Part shown: piece after piece, positions 32,413 through 41,789 of the stretch
Numbering within the stretch: the first letter of the stretch is position 1
How the letters are laid out: each line of letters opens with the position of its first letter
Assembly: GCA_030407315.1 (NCBI GenBank)
Contig: JALQPE010001818.1
Coordinates: 1-55,749 of the forward strand
Origin: Asparagopsis taxiformis
Lineage: Eukaryota; Rhodophyta; Florideophyceae; Bonnemaisoniales; Bonnemaisoniaceae
Reading direction: 5' to 3'
Length of the DNA stretch: 55,749 nucleotides
The notes under the pieces: model-generated
Told to the model about the DNA's origin: nothing
Database searches by the model: none
The model's input: the letters and a program-made list of their open reading frames with translations, nothing else
Translations under genes and position numbers: made by a program

Positions 32413-33408
32413 ATGCCGCGTGGGCGTCAACTGAATGATGCTGAGAAGGCTGCAATAGTGGCTCACCATCACCACGGAATTAGCCATGGTGAGATTGCAT
32501 CTGAGATTGGACGCTGCAGGAGTACCGTGCAAAAGTTTTTAGCCCGTCCGAAAGTATCTCAAAAACGCAAATGGGTGGCTAGGAACAAAAAGGTGACCGA
32601 TGCTGCTAAAAGAGCTTTATTACGTGAAGCTTGTAAGGGTGAAATGAGTGCTGCCGAACTGAAAAAACATTTCAAACTGGACATAGGCGTGCGAAGAGTC
32701 CAACAGATACTAAGCGCGGTACCATACGTGAGGTACGAGAGAATGAAAAAGGCCTGCTTCATGCTTAAAAGACATAAAGAAATGAGGCTAGAATGGGCAA
32801 GGCATCATTTGGAGTCGGGTACAGTTTGGCGTCGACACATCTTCACAGATGAAAAAAAGTTTAATCTTGACGGCCCTGATGGCCTAGCATGCTACTGGCA
32901 TGACTTGAGGAAGGAGCCTGCGATATTTTCGAAGCGACAGCAGGGAGGTAAATCTCTGATGATTTGGGGAGCAGTTTCTTACAAAGATTTGTCTAGCCTT
33001 GACATTTTAGACGGTAATGTAGACTCTGCACGGTATTGCCAAACACTTAACGAAACTCTCCTACCGTTTGCACGGAAGCATCATCAAAATAATTGGAAGT
33101 TGGTTCATGATGGTGCTAGTGTTCACAGGTCAAATGAGACAAAACGTTGGCTTTCGGATAATGATGTGGATGTATTGGAGTGGCCAGCAAAAATTCCAGA
33201 CCTCAATATCATTGAAAATGTTTGGGGTATTCTTGTAAGGAAGGTTTACGCCGGATGCAGGCAGTTCAATGGGCTTCGCGAGCTCGCAGATGCAATCTTA
33301 GAGGCATGGAATGAGATAGAAGTATCAACGGTAAGAAAACTATACGATTCTATTCCCAAACGTCTTCTTGGTGTGATAGAAAACAAGGGTGGGCCTACAA
33401 AGTACTAG
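32413..33408 (+). CDS. Tc1-type transposase (DD34E)
   Basis: 331 codons, a normal length for the family. It starts with MPRGRQLNDAEKAAIV and a helix-turn-helix (GISHGEIASEIGRCRSTVQ). The catalytic core has IFTDEKKF (Asp near 146), VHDGASVHRS (Asp near 233) and PDLNIIENVWG (Glu near 268). The second Asp and the Glu are separated by 34 residues, so this is DD34E. The protein cuts and pastes the element between its inverted repeats at TA sites. There are no stops or shifts, so it could be active. Confidence 0.93.
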   Translation: MPRGRQLNDAEKAAIVAHHHHGISHGEIASEIGRCRSTVQKFLARPKVSQKRKWVARNKKVTDAAKRALLREACKGEMSAAELKKHFKLDIGVRRVQQILSAVPYVRYERMKKACFMLKRHKEMRLEWARHHLESGTVWRRHIFTDEKKFNLDGPDGLACYWHDLRKEPAIFSKRQQGGKSLMIWGAVSYKDLSSLDILDGNVDSARYCQTLNETLLPFARKHHQNNWKLVHDGASVHRSNETKRWLSDNDVDVLEWPAKIPDLNIIENVWGILVRKVYAGCRQFNGLRELADAILEAWNEIEVSTVRKLYDSIPKRLLGVIENKGGPTKY

Positions 33409-33437
33409 TCACACTATAAACATTCTTTGAAATATGC

Positions 33438-33646
33438 TGTCTGTATAAGATTTCGCGCCGACAATAAAATTTCGCACCAATATTGGCACATAGATGGATA
33501 ATGAGGGGCGCCGCAATGAATCCGTTGCATGAATTGTATTCTGACCATTATGGGAAGGGAACCATGCACTGTGCTTTGTTGAAGCGGAACGAATCAGTGG
33601 AATTGCCATGGTCATGAGTGGTGTGATATTAAAATTTCGCGCACTG
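33438..33646 (-). repeat. Right inverted repeat of the Tc1 element (about 209 bp)
   Basis: This is the reverse complement of the left repeat. It ends ...CGCGCACTG next to TA. It begins 29 bases after the transposase stop codon. Confidence 0.9.
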
Positions 33647-33648
33647 TA

Positions 33649-34041
33649 TATGTATGATCATCCGACAATAGAGGGATTTGGAATCCCGCCGGTAGGAATT
33701 TTGTAGGATGGTGGGGGGCCGTATTTCTAATAATACGATCGCTGAACAGTCGAACTGTTTGCGGGAGCCGAACTTGCCAAAGTTCAAGATACGGAAAGTT
33801 TTTAGCACTATAGTCAAAGTTTCACAGCTTTGAAATAAATGCAAGGAAAAACCTGGACGTCGCGGTGGTGTCACGGGCTTCAGGTCGCGTTACACCGCTT
33901 CAATCTGGACAGCTGTCTATAGACAAAGTTTGATCCAGATATGGATCGAACTGATAACGAACTGAAATGTCAGTTGGCAGTGTCTGATGAGAGCAAGGCG
34001 GCAGGAAAGAGTACATCTGCAAAGTTCATCACCGAACCGAT
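33649..34041. other. Stretch without a supported gene
   Basis: Only short frames were seen. A small inverted pair (AACAGTCGAACTGTT near 33,745) is present. Confidence 0.3.
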
Positions 34042-35190
34042 ATGTCTTCTTCGGACAACAACTCCAGGATTCTTATATCCTCTCTTGTATGTGACGACGC
34101 CAATTCGCATACGGGAACCATCACAAGAGTGCCAGGAACAGAGCAGATGATCGGAATACCACTGGTATCAGAAGACATTCCTATAGATCTTGACGCTGAC
34201 ACAGGGACAATGCTGACTGCTGCAAACGATAAGAATAGTGAGCTAGAGTCTGATGGTGATCTGGATGAGGGAGTACAGTCCCGTGAAAAAGGTCGGTGAA
34301 GGGTATTCGATGTTTCGCAAGATATTTTGCTCGTAAAAGAAGTGTTGGAAACTAAAGTTCATTTGGGTGGAAAGAGGAACAGGAGACATGTCTTTGAAAC
34401 AATTTCGGAGACGCTGAACAGATCAGGAAAATTACCATGGACGACAGGCAGCAAGCACTGCATAGAAAGACTCAAGCTTATTATTAGAAAACATAAGGAA
34501 AGAAGGAGGCTTAGAGTTCGCCGCAGAGGAGGAGCTCTGGAGCTTTTCAATTTGTGTTCGCGAATGATAGAGGAGAAGGAAGAGGATGAACGTAGGATAG
34601 CCGAAGAGAGGCGTGCAAATGAGGCTCGTGAAGTACGCAGAAGGTCGTTTGCTTCGGAACTTCGGGACAGGGCAATGTCCAGAGTCACACCAGTGGTTGA
34701 TCTTCTTACAGGAGACGAAGATAATTCTGCTAGCACTCCGCGAACCCGTATCACTCGCAACTCTAGGAGCCCTACACCTTTTAGTGAAAGGTATAATCCG
34801 CTTGAAGCAAACCAGGAAGCTGTAAGGTTACTACAGAACTCTGAGGAGTTAGCGAGGGCCTCTGCTAAACGCAATGAACGGCGTGAGAACCAAAGGCTGC
34901 AAATGGAAACAGCACGTCATGAAGTAGAGACAAATGCGATAAGCAAAAGGTTGGAATTAGACGAAAGAAATGCTGCATCAGAGGAAAGGAAGGTGGAAGT
35001 GGAGAGAATGAGAGAAGAGAGAGAGAAAAGAAGGGAAAACAGAGAGGAGAGAAGGGAGAAGAGGGAAGAAGAAAGAGAAATCAGAGAGGCGCAGAGAGCA
35101 GAAAAGGAAGCAGAGGCCCGCGAATCATTCTTCAAAATGCAGGATTCAATGTTACAGCTGGTACGTGCTGTTTTAGAAAAGAAGGATTAA
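34042..35190 (+). pseudogene. Myb/SANT-like coiled-coil protein, split by one in-frame TGA
   Basis: The frames 34,042-34,299 and 34,327-35,190 share one phase, separated by TGA at 34,297-34,299. Right after the stop the sequence reads VFDVSQDILLVKEVLETKVH, then a helical region with SGKLPWTTGSKHCIERLKLI. This pattern fits a Myb/SANT-like DNA-binding domain of the kind carried by DNA transposons. The C-terminal half is a long Glu/Arg-rich coiled coil ending in a short hydrophobic helix. No transposase partner lies next to it, so it may be an orphaned element gene or a host gene. Confidence 0.5.
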
Positions 35191-36720
35191 TAAAGAATTA
35201 GTTCCGCTCCTTGCCAATAAAGTTAGTCATGGCTGGGTTCGTGAAGAATCATTTTGTCCTTCCTGGAACTGCCTCGCGCAGTACACATTTAGAGATAGAA
35301 AAGATGTAGTTCGCGCAATCACACGAGGAACTATCGCCTCCATTCTAGAGCTCCGGAAGATATAGTTTACCTACAGAATCTGGAGCAGTTAATACTAGGC
35401 TGCAGAATGGAGGTGCGACCCGATCAGGTGATGGATGTTGTCGGGAATGCATGCAGACTGCCCGATGGAAACGAAGATATCGAGGGGACATGTCGCACTG
35501 TTTCGGCTGCGATCGAAGCCGAAACATTAAATAGATTCAAAGGGATTTGGTGTGGTCGACAGTGCCAGGGCCATGTTGTTATTGCAACAAACGTAACACG
35601 ACTTCGCAACCGGGCGATTTGAGCTCAAACGATACCGGTGTTGTCGGAATGTGGCAAAGGATAGCGGACATGTAACAATTCAAACAAGTATAATACACTA
35701 CTCTCTGCAATTGGCGGCAGTGTACACGACCCGTATTCTGAGTGTACTGTGCACGTGCAGTGCGAAAAAGATTGCGTTGAAAGATGCATCCAATGAAAAC
35801 ATAGTATGTTCAGTCTCCGCAAACCGGTTGCAGACACGTGGAAGACTCTCGACACGTCCTATAGGCTCATCAGCTTGAATTGTACCTATGATGGTACTCC
35901 CAGTCCTGCCTGTAATTTTTAACGCCTCCTCCCTCGTATACAGCTAAGCTGTATGCTCGATGGCAGTAAGACATCAAGCTGTTCCTCGTCAACTCGCTGA
36001 CCCAACTGTTCGCACCGATCCATCTGCTTCCGCTCCGCTACTTCGCTCTCCACAAAACATTCGCAACAACACTGCACCGCACTAGTACCACATCACATAT
36101 CACGCACCATCCCTCGAATCGCGAATCTTCCGCGCTTGTACTGTCCGTACGTACCATTCTCCTCGCCGACTAACAATCCTCTCTCGACTTACTGCTTCAC
36201 CTTTCCGTATCAATTTATATTCAGTATAGGGGATATCCCCTTCCGCTCTGTCAATTAGCTCTCCAAACCATACCTGCAGCAATACTGCGTATCTCCGCAC
36301 CTCCTAATCATCACAGCACGCGCCACTCCTCCTCTTCTCGACTCGCAACTCTTACCCTCTTGTACTATCCATACACCCACCACCCATCACATCCACCTTG
36401 CCTCTCCGTCCGTACCATCCAGCTCTCCCACTAACATTCTTCTCTGTCCTCTCTCCCCGCACACTTCTTGTACCATGGGTCATTCCTTCTCTTAACCAGG
36501 CCACTCCGTCCCCTCCTCCGCCTACTCCAACACCGTCAATCCGCCGCCCCATCCAGTCCCTGTATCTGACCTCGCCCATCATACAACCTCTTACCCTCCC
36601 GCTTTTGCTGATTCAGCGCGCATCGAGTCCTCTCCACCGTCACAACCCCCATCATCTCCCTCACTCCATCCATAGTCCCAGCCGTCTCACCCGCTTCCCC
36701 ACTCGACTGTCATCCAACTG
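35191..36720. other. Non-coding stretch with a small dyad and a pyrimidine-rich part
   Basis: 35,499-35,526 is a dyad (TGTTTCGGCT, 8-base loop, AGCCGAAACA). CGCCTCCATTCTAGAG near 35,335 has a partial inverted partner near 35,404. From 35,920 to 36,720 the plus strand is strongly pyrimidine-rich, like 350-1,435 and 24,121-25,535. No gene is supported. Confidence 0.35.
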
Positions 36721-37834
36721 TGGAACGATAGTTCGTTAGACGTAGTAGCTGGTACGAGCCAGTGGACACGCTGTCCTTACGAAACGAAACGAGCAGTCCA
36801 CCCGCTGGTGTTTGACTGTATTGTTAGAACGGTAGAAGGTAGAGTGGTTAGCGAGTAGACACGAGCGTCACGACGCAACAATCCACGCGAGGATTACGTT
36901 AGCAAACGAGGTAGTACGTCACCGGAGGCGCTCTCAACCAAGCCCGGAGGCACTACACGCAATCAGCCTTACGTGCGGCGATGGGTAGGGAGTACGCAGC
37001 TCGACGGAGACGGAGCCTCGCTAGGCAAAACGTAAACGTAAAACGTAGAAGTCAGTCGTAGACTAGAGCCGTTGCTCGTTCGATGTATTGTCCCCTTTCC
37101 CTCCCGGCACGATGCCAATACCTATATAGCCACGATGGCATCGCTTTACAGTGTAAACACTGCTCGTAACGTCCCCGAATGGGAAAGGACCTTGTGGGTC
37201 ACACGTAGGGACCCGTTGGTCCGTTGGCCGTTGCCAATACGTTCGTTGCACACGTGTGCCGGTTGCGCGCGCGCATGCGCCAGCAGTGTTCGTGCATTGC
37301 TGTCGCCGGTCGTGTCCGCCGAAATTCGAATTCCGCGGAAAACGTAGATATTTGCAATTTCGGAATTGCCACGTATACTACACAGCCCCACCCCCACACG
37401 TGGACGTCCCGGCCACGCGAGGCCCGTCAGGACGCGCCTGAGACACGGGGGCCGTGGGGCCTTTTCGGGTACAACTGCGGACGTGGCAGTTGTCCCGAAA
37501 AATCTCGTTTAAACGTACGCGGCCCGGTTGGCTGATCGAATCGCCACGGCGCCGGAGCGCGCGCGTGCGCTCCGGCTCTTTCGTAATCATCGAGGCCCGC
37601 CCGTTGGCATCGTTCGTCAATGCCTCGCTTAGGCGTTTCCCTGCAACGAATGCAGTGTCCAATTCCACCACGCGGGTGTGCTTCAATTCAGCGCGATACG
37701 AGCGCAGGCCGCGGCCATTTCGTGAATCTGCCAGCGGGCATTACGACAACGGTCGTCCGAAGGTTATTTAAGCCGCGGCTTAACGTGATAGCGATCGTCG
37801 CTCACCCTTCCTCTCACCATCGTCATCCAGGCCG
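36721..37834. other. GC-rich stretch, possible LTR or leader
   Basis: A sharp rise in GC and CG dinucleotides is seen. A TTATTTAA box near 37,766 lies about 70 bases before the frame that follows. The stretch could be an LTR plus leader of a retroelement. No matching second LTR was found. Confidence 0.3.
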
Positions 37835-38479
37835 TTGCCTTTCGTTCTCCCTTACCTTTTTCCCCCGCTGGGTACTACTACCTCCGTTCCTTTCGTTCTC
37901 TTGTTCCGTTTCGCCCGCGTGGCTCTCGTTCTCGTGCTCGTTGCACTGTTCGTCTTCGTTGCGTACGAACTGACCACGATGGTCACTACGCGTAGCACCG
38001 ATACCCACACTCCGCGGCCCGCCGGCTCTGCTGGAGGTGGAGCGAGGAACCCTTCGCAGGGCGCTCCCTCCCTCGTCGGGGCCGGTGCGCCGCCAGCGAC
38101 GGAAGCGTCCGTCGCGCCCGCCCCATCCGTTAGGGCGGGTCAAGCCGTTGCTTCGCAGGCCGTCGCCTCTTCGTCTCGCCCGATGGCTCCGTCTCGCCTG
38201 GTGGCTTCCGTGACGCCTGCCGAGGCTGCTAGGGCCGATGCCCCACGTGATGATGACGCAACGGCGTCCGACTCGGGGAATTCGTCACCCGTCATTCCGG
38301 ATGCCGCGGCCCCGTCGATGGGTGTAGCCGCGATGGCAGCAGCCGCTCGTTCGCGTCGTGCTGTGGCGGCGGCCCGCACGGGCGTGCCTCGTCGTGATGG
38401 CTCGCCGCGTTCCAACACTGATTTCGATATGAACAGAATGTACTTTCGAAACCAGAATCGGAAAATTCTGAGATATTGA
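37835..38479 (+). CDS. GC-rich Ala/Ser/Pro-rich frame, possible truncated Gag leader
   Basis: 214 codons as drawn, but the likely start is the internal ATG at 37,979 (MVTTRSTDTH). The protein is low-complexity and Ala-rich, with an acidic patch (RDDDATASDSG) and basic runs. Composition drops abruptly to AT-rich near 38,430, and the frame ends soon after, as if truncated by another insertion. The upstream extension encodes a hydrophobic stretch (VALVLVLVALFVFVAY) that may be leader sequence translated by chance. Function unknown. Confidence 0.3.
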   Translation: MPFVLPYLFPPLGTTTSVPFVLLFRFARVALVLVLVALFVFVAYELTTMVTTRSTDTHTPRPAGSAGGGARNPSQGAPSLVGAGAPPATEASVAPAPSVRAGQAVASQAVASSSRPMAPSRLVASVTPAEAARADAPRDDDATASDSGNSSPVIPDAAAPSMGVAAMAAAARSRRAVAAARTGVPRRDGSPRSNTDFDMNRMYFRNQNRKILRY

Positions 38480-39020
38480 TTGACCCAGAAAATGTTGATT
38501 GAATTGTAGCCAATGAGGAGAAAATAATGACTGACTGGAATGGAATTGAAATTCCACGTATGTTTCAGCCCGTAGCATTGTTCAAATACATTGTCTGACA
38601 GTCTGTCGCTACCTTTTTGGTCTGTTGTGCGGACAACCTACTGGCACTCTTTGTGATTCTGCGGTCAAGCGAATTGACAGCCTTATTGGTAGTTTCTGAT
38701 AAAATCTGATCATATCTGAGCCCGTGGCATACATAATTTTCCACCAAAATGTACTTATGCACCGTGTTTCTATTGACTGTACAGCCATGCTACGTTGTTT
38801 CCATATAATACGTGACTCGTTGACCAAACTTTGCTCTCAATTCGACTTGTATATCGTCTCTGTAAAGGCGCAAAAGTAGCGGAAGAATGAATTGGAGCCT
38901 GCAAGGGGATTTTGCTCATGAAGCAGAAACTGAGGAAAGCTGAGATTCTAGTTTACAGGAGAAGTGAATACTGTACATGCTCAAAAGCTAACTATTAGTC
39001 ATTCCACATTCCCGCGTCCA
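38480..39020. other. Stretch without a supported gene
   Basis: Only short frames were seen. A minus-strand frame (38,762-38,565, containing VNSLDRRITKSASRL) may be the remnant of an element gene. Confidence 0.25.
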
Positions 39021-39025
39021 CGGAG

Positions 39026-39759
39026 TTGCGCGCTACCGAGCTACTGCCGCCTTTGGCGGCTGATGCAAGCGCTGAAAATCGTCTTCATTCGCGCAGTCAT
39101 TTCGCGTTGGCGCTGCGTGACATTGCCATTGCGCTGCAGGAGAATGGGTGCCAAGCACAGCCGTGGGAATCACACGAGTTTCCACTAGCCGTTTCGCAAA
39201 TTCACAAGGTTCATTCTCGTCAAACATGGAGGCTCGGTTTGGGACGTGTAAGTTTATTCTATATTCGCTCGGTTTCATTGTCATATATGTACTTACTGAT
39301 CCACTTTGGATATGTGCGTGCACGCAGTTTGTTGATGAACTATTACATGAATCGGAATCTTACGCGACGAATCCATGGCGATGCAAGATATACTCTGGAC
39401 ACGACACGACTTTACTACCAATGATGGCATGTTTTTAGGACGGAGCCTACCGCGGATTGCCTGATTTTGCAGACGAAGTAGTGCTAGAAAAGTGGGAGCC
39501 TGCATCAAAAAACGACGAAGCACAATTGCGACTCAAGTACAACGGAAGTGGCGTGATCAATAAAGGATGCGAAGAGTACGGCCCTCTATGTCCGCTCAGC
39601 GTGGTTAGCAAGGCGATCAGTAAACACATTCCGCAAGATTTTGCGAAAGAATGCGAGGCATCTACGACGCACGAAAACAGCGCCCAAGCCACCGACATCG
39701 CGGGCACAACGTTTCTGGAATACGTTTTGCGTCCATCTATAGCGCAGCGCGTGAGATGA
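39026..39759 (+). pseudogene. Histidine acid phosphatase C-terminal part with an 80-bp intron and a premature TAG
   Basis: The first part ends TWRLGLGR. GTAAGT at 39,248 and GCAG at 39,327 bound an 80-bp phase-0 intron, after which FVDELLHESES and KIYSGHDTTLLPMMACF follow. SGHDTTL is the His-Asp catalytic signature of the second half of histidine acid phosphatases, which hydrolyse phosphomonoesters outside or in vesicles. A TAG at 39,436-39,438 interrupts the frame, which then continues DGAYRGLPDF to 39,759. The N-terminal RHG catalytic motif is missing. The end overlaps the 3' end of the Maf gene by 23 bases. Confidence 0.6.
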
Positions 39760-40330
39760 GATCGGAAATGTATCGTGCCAGCGCATGCATTGGAAGGCCC
39801 ATGACGGCGAAGAAACAGCCCTCAATTTTGCGCACAAACACGCCACCGTAGCCTTGAATGCCGTACGATCCGGCCTTGTCCATCGGCTCGGCCGATCTAA
39901 TGTAAGCGGCGATCATGTCGTCATTGAGTTCTGTAAACCAGACTTTAGACTGTTCGCAGAAATTGTACACTTTGCCTCCTCGGACAATGAGGGAAATACC
40001 GGTGGCGACGACGTGTTGACGTCCACTCAATGATTTCAACATTCTGTACGCCTCGCCTTCCGATTTGGGCTTTTCCAGAATCTTGTCGTCGATACACACC
40101 ACCGTGTCGCTGCCAATGATTAGTTCAGTTTCATCGCTGGCGCTGTCAAGCTGCGATGCCACGTCAGCGGCTTTGCCGTGTGCTGTTGCCATGACATAAT
40201 CGGTCAGCGAGGCGAACGAATATTTATCGAGCGTTTCTTCGAAATTGGATGGTTTCACTTGGAATGGTAGCCCCATCAGCGTCAGAATTTGGCGACGCCG
40301 CGGCGACTGACTGGCTAGAATGATTTTCAT
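39737..40330 (-). CDS. Maf/YhdE-type nucleoside triphosphate pyrophosphatase
   Basis: An intact protein of 197 codons, the usual length. It begins MKIILASQSPRRRQILTLMG, the family's N-terminal substrate-binding signature, followed by LIIGSDTVV (catalytic Asp region), SLSGRQHVVATG and AEPMDKAGSYGIQGYGG. Maf proteins hydrolyse dTTP, UTP and modified nucleotides to monophosphates plus pyrophosphate and so clean the nucleotide pool. This is the only clearly intact housekeeping-type gene inside element C. It may have been captured, or it may show that C is two elements around a normal locus. A 28-bp palindrome lies 18 bp upstream of its start. Confidence 0.93.
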   Translation of the reverse strand: MKIILASQSPRRRQILTLMGLPFQVKPSNFEETLDKYSFASLTDYVMATAHGKAADVASQLDSASDETELIIGSDTVVCIDDKILEKPKSEGEAYRMLKSLSGRQHVVATGISLIVRGGKVYNFCEQSKVWFTELNDDMIAAYIRSAEPMDKAGSYGIQGYGGVFVRKIEGCFFAVMGLPMHALARYISDLISRAAL

Positions 40331-40348
40331 GCCCGAAAACTAGTACTG

Positions 40349-40376
40349 ATGTTCGAGGATCATGATCCTCGAACAT
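40349..40376. repeat. Perfect 28-bp palindrome upstream of the Maf gene, with a second copy at 40,707
   Basis: The arms are ATGTTCGAGGATCA and its complement. The core GAGGATCATGATCCTC plus the following GAACAT recurs at 40,707-40,728, so a segment of about 354 bp lies between two copies. Confidence 0.9.
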
Positions 40377-41036
40377 GAAACGACAGAACACACTCGACCA
40401 ATTCCATCCACGCTGCCCACTTCTATTCAGCTCTGCCTAACCAGTCTGCAGCCACAAATCAACAATCACATGTTATCTACCGTCATCCATGCAGCGCACT
40501 TGACCGACGCCAATCCACAACGCGCCCCATCTCTCTCCCCTGGACCATATCGCTTGGTTGTATCGCCACATCAAAAAAGGCCATGCGCAGACATTTCCGC
40601 CGAATCATTTCCGACATTGACGATCTTCCCGACATGCGACCCATCAAATCGGCGCACACCCCACCCACCGAGCAACCTCGCGTCCAGACGTCGCCCACGA
40701 GTGGTTGAGGATCATGATCCTCGAACATTAGTCCATAGACGCATCTTTCCTTGTCGGCGCGGCGTGTTGACTCGTCCAAAACAGACGTCTGTGTGCAAAG
40801 TAAATTTATGTAAATCAAGGCGCATGGGAAGCAACATCCGCCGTGAGGAGGCGACTTCGTCATCTCAGAGCGGAACTGTTGTGCGTTTACAATTGTACAT
40901 ACGATAAACAATCTACGTAAAAGTTCAATCGGCTCACTTCATTCTTTGTTCCTCAACTTTTGCCAAAGGCCAATAGTAAATTGAGCCGCCAAGTTTTCTA
41001 AGTCAGTCCATTAGTTGCCACAATTCTACAACTAGC
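40377..41036. other. Stretch between Maf and the next gene remnant
   Basis: A 181-codon plus frame (40,362-40,907) overlaps a 142-codon minus frame. Neither shows a recognised domain. The second palindrome copy at 40,707 cuts through the plus frame. This could be a broken gene. Confidence 0.3.
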
Positions 41037-41770
41037 TTATCTCAATCCTGAAAGTTGAAACTGGATGTTTGCGATTGATTCACTTTGGTTTCCAACCGAC
41101 GACAGTGCAGGCAACTGCGCCACTTTCTGTATCGATGAGTCGCTTGCGAGCTGTGATGTTGACGGTGCGTGGATCAAATTGTCATGCGTACTACTGACTT
41201 GCCCATTTTCGGTTGAGTTCACAGGCGCTTCAACCGCAACACGCCATTGCTTGCCGACCACTGTCGACAATGTCGATCGACATTTGCAGGATATATTGCT
41301 ACGACTGTCCGTTCGCTTGTGAGGGAAGAGATAATGTGTGTTGGTTGAAGTCTGCATCGCCATCGTCAGTACCCATTTCCACCGAGTAGTTATTTTTCTG
41401 CCAACTATCATCGTCTGAGGAATCATCGTCTGTAATAGTTAGTTTAATGTCCTGTTTGGCTGGGGTGGAGGACGATAGGCTTGCCTTGATATCAAAAGGA
41501 GTAATAGATTGCTCTTTTGCAGGCTTGGAATCAGCAGCTGCGGAGGACGATTTCAAGCTGTGTGAATATGAAGAACTTTGAGAGTTTAGACTCATGCAAA
41601 GTCGGCGAGACTGGTTGATAAGACTTTGAAGAGACCATTCCTCCCGGCGTCGATGCTGCAAAAGCTCATTGGGATTGTATGTGTGCACTATCGCGCTGCT
41701 ACTGCCGATGAACTGTGTTTCACGGCCAACCAGCTGTCCTCGCAGTCGCGTGCGATCACCAAAACCATAT
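41037..41770 (-). pseudogene. Unknown acidic Ser-rich protein fragment, frameshifted
   Basis: The minus frame can be read from about 41,770 (YGFGDRTRLRGQLVGRE) through NPNELLQHRRREEW and an acidic TDDDSSDDDSW stretch. It shifts near 41,310 to a frame ending LPALSSVGNQ then SGLR at 41,037. It starts exactly at a 14-bp palindrome (41,773-41,786) where the NB-ARC fragment on the other strand begins. No family recognised. Confidence 0.35.
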
Positions 41771-41789
41771 TGTTGCTCTAGAGCAAATC

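Larger units (their letters stand above)
32079..33646 (+). mobile_element. Tc1/mariner element with long inverted repeats, 1,568 bp, apparently intact
   Basis: The element is flanked by TA on both sides (32,077-32,078 and 33,647-33,648), the duplication typical of this superfamily. The ends are inverted copies starting CAGTGCGCGAAATTTTAAT. One uninterrupted transposase frame lies between them. It lies just outside the right end of the Harbinger element, 74 bp away. Confidence 0.92.

Noticed and set aside
34359..34874. 171-codon minus-strand frame
   Set aside because: Antisense of the Glu/Arg-rich coiled-coil gene; Leu/Ser-rich only because of complementarity.
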